From Przewalskia tangutica (lineage: Eukaryota > Streptophyta > Magnoliopsida > Solanales > Solanaceae): a DNA stretch of 64,000 bases. The stretch spans positions 40,479,001-40,543,000 of the forward strand of contig CM056726.1 in the NCBI GenBank assembly GCA_029844215.1. The letters are read 5' to 3'. Shown here piece after piece: positions 59,424-64,000 of this stretch (position 1 is its first letter; every line of letters begins with the position of its first letter). The translations under genes and the position numbers were made by a program. The notes under the pieces were generated by a model, which made no database searches, was not told the DNA's origin, and was given only the letters and a program-made list of their open reading frames with translations.

Positions 59424-60840
59424 GCTGCCCAATTTTTCGTAGAATAAGATACCCTTTACTTGGTATTATTCTACCTTAGAAATCTTGAAGTTGATAGAAA
59501 TGCTATTGTCATTTTAGGTTGAAGTACTATGAGTGACATATTCTACTTAGCGTGTGGATTAAGCCGAAGAGGTATGTGGAACTCTTCCTATCTTTCTTTG
59601 AGCATGAACCTTATAAAATGTGTAGTACGGTGGACGTACATGTTTTAAATGAAATCGGATTCATTATAATACTTGATTTGAAATGTACAAGTTTACTTGA
59701 TTTTAAAATATAGGAGTGACTTTATTGGAAAAAGATGAGTTACTTGATTTGAAATAATAAGTGCCTTAATGTTGAAAGTAGAAGTTACTTGATTTTAAAG
59801 CCTTGAGTTGAATTTAAAAAGTGTAGTAACTTAATTTTAAAAGAGGAAGTGTCTTGATACTACGAGTGTTAGTATCTTGGGGTTTATTACACAAAAGGAT
59901 TCTTTTTACAAGAATGAGTGTACGTAGTACTTTGGGGTTCAAGTCCCTAATATTGCATGAAATGATTCTTTTTATAAAGAATAGATGTACATAGTACTTT
60001 TGGGGTTCAAGTCCTTAATTTTACAAGAAATGAAAATGCCTTCAGTTTATAAAATGATAGTTCATTCTACATGTTTTAATGAGAGTCAAAGAGTATTTTA
60101 ACTTGCATGTGTTTGCTCATGATAGCCTTTCGTGCAAGTGTTGTATTCCTATATCATTGTGTCCCTCACAAAAGGGGCGGTAACATTATCGATGTATGGT
60201 GGGTTCGAGTCCCATGACATCATATCATTCTATGGACCATCTCTCGATGTATGGTGGGTTCGAGTCCCATGATATCATATCATTCCATGGATTAGCTCTC
60301 CATGATGTGGGTACAAATCCCAGGTTACCATTTGTACAGTGCGTGGGTTATAGTCCCATGACACCATTTATACTCGTGCGGGTTCGAGTCCCGTGACATT
60401 ATATTCTGAGGGCATGAGTCCCTGATTTTGGCATGACTTGCATATTTTGAAAAGTTAAGAATTGTCTCATTACTTTCATATTGATAAGGCACAGTTGTAC
60501 TATTATTTTGGTTATCATACATGTCTCCTGCTTTATTTTGGACTGTTATGATTTCATTACAATACTTTCAGTTTCACATACTTGGTATATCTTTCGTACT
60601 GACCCCCTTTCCTCGGGGGGCTGCGTTTCATGCCGCAGGTGTAGATACACAGGTTGGTGATCCTCGCTCTTAGGATCTCTGTTCAGTTTTTGGGAAAAAG
60701 CTTCATTACTCCGGAGGCTTATCTTTTGGTACGGATCCCTGGTATGGTAGGTTTTTGTACATTCAAGGGTATGGCGGGGCCCTGTCCCTTCATAGTTGGG
60801 TGTCCAAATTCTTAGAGATTTGTATTCATATGTGGGCTTG
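59424..60840 (+). repeat. 5' LTR of element A, right part
   Basis: Resumes after the GAAGT duplication with GCTGCCCAATTTTTCGTAG and runs, with LTR family similarity, to about GTGGGCTTGT near 60840. The expected terminus GGGTCGTGACA is missing. Together with the left part it is about 2.8 kb, close to the B LTR length. Confidence 0.8.
60190..60391 (+). repeat. Local repeats with three GGTTCGAGTCC motifs
   Basis: A unit of about 55 bp containing GATGTATGGTGGGTTCGAGTCC is repeated twice (60191-60290), with a third GGTTCGAGTCC at 60381-60391. The other two motif copies are at 60202-60212 and 60257-60267. This is the RNA polymerase III B-box consensus, but no A-box or tRNA fold was found. Confidence 0.75.
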
Positions 60841-61907
60841 TCTTACGAAAGTTATATTTATTATTTGCCTGATGTATAATCTAAGAAGATCACTAGGCCT
60901 TCATGAATGGAGTATTTTACCTCTGTTTGAAATTAAATACACAATATGGCAAGTATGTTGGGTTCCAATTGTTTACCAAGTTGTTAGAATGTGACGTAAA
61001 GGTACAAGAGGTTAGTTTGGTGTGGCAACCATGACCACATTATTTTGAAGTATCCCAAGTTAATACACAGAATAAGATAAGTACAAGTGTTACCGAGGAA
61101 AAACAAAAGACATTATTGGAAGGTTATGTAGGTTATGAAAATCTTCATGTCTTAAGGTGACACTTGATGATTAGAATTATAAAGGAAACTGCAATAAGAC
61201 CTTAAGAAGGTGACTTTGATTACACAGGAAGATTATGAAAGGGAGATACACCTTCTTCCTCGCGTAAAGGGCGATATCGTGTATTATTAACAATTTCAGG
61301 TATCAAGGCTAGTAAGCTAAGGTATGCTATAGATATTGGACTGGTGAGATCCTCGGCTTCGGCTACGTTGTGCGATATCTACACTTGTACATAACCTTGA
61401 AAAAATAGTGTGTTGAAGGTAATTGAGGACAATACTATGGAGTGATCGAAGAAGTGTTGTAAGAATATGAAGTAGTTAATAAGTATGAATGGAATCGTAT
61501 GATTGGGTATCGAGGTAGAAATACTTGGTGTAATAATAAGTAGAATGAAGGAATATGACAAGGATGATGAAGGTGAATGAAACTCTAATTATGTGGGTTT
61601 CACAAGGTATGATTACTCCGGGACAGTGTAAGGACCAATAGTAGAGTAATGGGTTACTACTTAACGAGATCAAGGAAATCTTTTCCGAAACGCCATTAAC
61701 AAAAAGTCTTAGCCATGAGGCAAGTGAAAGAATTGAAATCTGAGTATATGACCAAGTTGGGATGTAGTAACGCCAAGAATGTGAAACAAAAGCGATATTT
61801 TAGTGTACGTATGTGTACCAGAATATCTTGGAATTATGAAGAGTACGACAAGTAAGAAAAGGAATGAACAAGTGTTAAAATAGTTGAAGTTGTTTTAATT
61901 ACGAATA
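60841..61907 (+). other. Non-coding internal sequence of element A
   Basis: No supported reading frame. The start (AAGATCACTAGGCCTTC near 60893) resembles 54019 in element C. The end (GAGTACGACAAGTAAG near 61840) resembles the 3' untranslated part of C (55040). This indicates a deletion that removed the LTR end, primer site and gag, and perhaps a mosaic origin. Confidence 0.55.
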
Positions 61908-63905
61908 GTGAGAAGTCATGATACACGTACTCTAGACTTGACGGCTCCAGTTCTTACTCTTCCTAAGGGATTAGAGGGTTATGTGGTTTATTGTGATGCT
62001 TCGGGTGTTGGGCTAGGTTGTGTGTTGATGCAGCACGGTAAGGTTATAGCCTATGCGTCCCGACAGCTCCGGAAGCACGAGAGGAATTACCCTACCCATG
62101 ATTGGAGTTGGCGGTCGTAATTCATGCCTTGAAGATTTGGAGGCATTACTTATATGGAGTTCACGTGGATATTTTTACAGATCACAAGAGTCCAGTATAT
62201 CTTTATACAGAAAGAACTGAACTTGCGGCAGAGACGGTGGTTAGAGTTGCTTAAGGGCTATGATGTTGATATTCTATACCACCCAGGGAAAGCCAATGTG
62301 GTTGCAGACACTCTTAGTCATAGATCTATGGGTAGTCTGTCAGACGTACAACCAGATATAAGAGAAATGGTTCGTGAGATACATCAGCTAGCGAGCCTTG
62401 GGATCCAGTTGGTTGATCCCGGTGATAGTGGAGTTCGGGTTCGAGAGATTGTCGAGTCTTCCATTGTAGAAGAGGTGAAGATGCATCAGTATGAGGATCT
62501 GGTTCTGGTACGGTATCGAGATACGACTCTGCGAGAAGAGAAGAGTCTATTTGAGGTAGCACCTGATGGGGTGCTAAGATATAAGGGTAGATTGTGTGTA
62601 TCCGATGTTGTAGGACTTCGTCAGCAGGTTCTAGGGGAGGCACACAATGCTCGTTATTCTATTCATCCGGGGTCGACGAAGATGTACCATGACCTCAGAT
62701 GTGTGTATTGGTGGGATGACCTGAAAAGGGACGTAGCAAGGTTCGTTGCTTAGTGTTCGAATTGTCATCAGGTCAAGATTGAGCACCAGAAGCTTGGTGG
62801 GTTATTACAGACGATAGAGATCCAGACTTGGAAGTGGGAGGTGATTAACGTGGATTCTGTTACAGGGTTACCTCATACTCAGATGAAGTGTGACTCCATT
62901 TGGGTTATAGTTGACAGGCTGACGAAATCAGCCCATTTTCTTCTGGTCAGGACTACTTACTCGGCTGAGGAATATGATAGGCTTTATATCAGGGAGATTG
63001 TGAGACTGCATGGGATTCCTACATCTATTATATCAGACAGAGGAGCCCAGTTTACGGCTAACTTCTGGAGGTCATTCCAGAAGGGATTGGGGACACATGT
63101 GAGTCTCAGTACTGCATTTCACCCTCAGACCGATGGGCAGGCAATATGTTGAGGGCCTGTATTATTTATTTCAGGGGTAGCTGGGAGGATCATTTGCCAC
63201 TTGTTGAGTTTGCACATAACAACAACTACCATTCTAGTATTCGTATGGCCCCGTATGAGGCCTTATATGGAAGGAAGTGCACGACACCGATTGATTGGTT
63301 TGATGTTGGTGAGGCTACGTTAGTAGGTCCAGACTTGGTTCAGCAGGTTGTGGGTAAGGTGAAGCTTATCCAAGAGAGGTTATTAGCAGCCTAGAGTCGA
63401 CATAAGTCTTATGCAGATAATCGACGTCGACTCTTAGAGTTTCAGCTTGATGATTGGGTTTTCTTGAAGGTATCACCCATGAAGGGTGTGATGAGGTTTG
63501 GTAAGAGGGGAAGCTTAGCCCGAGGTATATTGGGCCTTATCAGATTGTTCGTAGGGTTGGCAAGGTTGCCTATGAGTTGGATCTACCACTTGATTTGGAA
63601 GCGGTTCATCCGATCTTCCATGTATCGATGCTACGGAAGTGTATTGGTGATCCTTCCAGAGTTTTCCCAGTTGATGATGCTGAGTGACAGAGGAATTATC
63701 ATATGAGGAGAGTCCTATTGCCATACTTGATCGCCAGGTCAGACGATTACGGACTAAGGACGTGGCTTCCGTCGAGGTCTTGTGGAGGAATAATAACAGA
63801 GAGGAGACGACTTGGGAAGCAGAAGAGGAAATGAAGAAGAAGTATCCTCAATTGTTCCCTACACCTACATGTAATTTGATTCCCTACTTGTCGATGCATG
63901 AGTGA
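61908..63905 (+). pseudogene. Gypsy pol remnant: RNase H and integrase (element A)
   Basis: RNase H starts LDLTAPVLTLP, then VVYCDASGVGLGCVL, SRQLRKHERNYPTHD; a frameshift near 62105 precedes KELNLRQRRWLELL and YHPGKANVVADTLSH. Integrase follows: a zinc domain (HNARYSIHPGSTKMYHDL ... CSNCHQVK, with a stop inside), core Asp residues in NVDSVTGLP and ISDRGAQFT, then HPQTDGQA. At that point a short deletion removes the catalytic Glu segment and shifts the frame. From 63146 the rest runs MLRACIIYFRGSWEDHLPL ... YEALYGRKC, the C-terminal WVFLKV region, and a tail ending LWRNNNREETTWEAEEEM. Reverse transcriptase is absent. It is inactive. Confidence 0.9.
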
Positions 63906-64000
63906 TATACTGTGGCCATGTGTGGCATATTTGATTGTGTTGGGTATAGTTAAAAGGAGACTATGACGATATCTATTTAGCTTGAACCTAGTATGAAATT
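63906..64000 (+). other. Sequence after pol, window end
   Basis: Non-coding; includes AAAAGGAGA but no LTR start before the window ends. Confidence 0.4.

Larger units (their letters stand above)
41614..64000 (+). mobile_element. Element A: Ty3/Gypsy element hosting B and C, 3' end outside window
   Basis: Its 5' LTR is 41614-43006 plus 59424-about 60840, split by element B with a GAAGT duplication. The internal part from 60841 has lost gag and runs through non-coding sequence into RNase H and integrase remains up to 63905. The 3' LTR should lie beyond the window. Its pol type (RNase H then integrase, YHPGKANVVAD, HPQTDGQ) and the integrase C-terminal tail fit chromovirus-like Gypsy, possibly Del/Tekay. 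Confidence 0.75.

Noticed and set aside
60190..60400. Possible tRNA gene
   Set aside because: Only B-box-like motifs are present. There is no A-box, acceptor stem or cloverleaf at a suitable distance.

Overview
The window is plant nuclear DNA, almost certainly from a eudicot. The LTR families, with TGTTACACCCCGTA-type starts and GGGTCGTGACA-type ends, and the MPPRK-type gag starts look like Solanaceae repeats; that lineage call is recognition, not proof. It is a nested graveyard of LTR retrotransposons with one hAT-type DNA transposon. I see no intact host gene, no RNA gene and no CRISPR array. The only host-derived coding trace is a broken GeBP/storekeeper-type transcription factor fragment near 7.2-7.8 kb.

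Layout, left to right. 1-5459 is the 3' part of a Ty3/Gypsy element that keeps gag but has no pol (element 1). 5460-7117 holds pieces of two older minus-strand LTRs. 7205-7785 is the GeBP-like pseudogene. 8005-14749 is a non-autonomous hAT-like element with a perfect 8-bp target duplication; a nearly complete young Ty1/Copia element (Copia-1, 8222-13929) sits inside it. 14758-16345 is unclassified LTR-like sequence. 16351-31626 is an old Copia element (Copia-2) whose integrase gene was split by a minus-strand, pol-less Gypsy element (D, 19422-28669). 31627-37090 is a Tat-type Gypsy fragment with gag-protease on the plus strand and a coiled-coil reading frame on the minus strand. 37091-41613 is an Ogre/Tat LTR plus adjoining untranslated sequence containing two tandem arrays. 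From 41614 to the window end three Gypsy elements are nested: A (41614 to beyond 64000) contains B (43007-59418), which contains C (49498-58591).

Exact target duplications support the insertions of hAT (CTTATCAC), Copia-1 (CCGCA), D (GAGAA), B (GAAGT) and C (TGTTG). These give the relative order: A before B before C, Copia-2 before D, and hAT before Copia-1.

The elements are linked by a recurring theme. Elements 1, C and D keep LTRs, gag and (in C and D, where it is visible) a primer site, but have lost protease, reverse transcriptase, RNase H and the integrase core. They share a short non-coding block between gag and the 3' LTR. They look like TR-GAG-type non-autonomous elements mobilised by an autonomous relative. 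No new gene system is evident. The best leads are this shared filler block, the antisense reading frame, and the composite tandem arrays.
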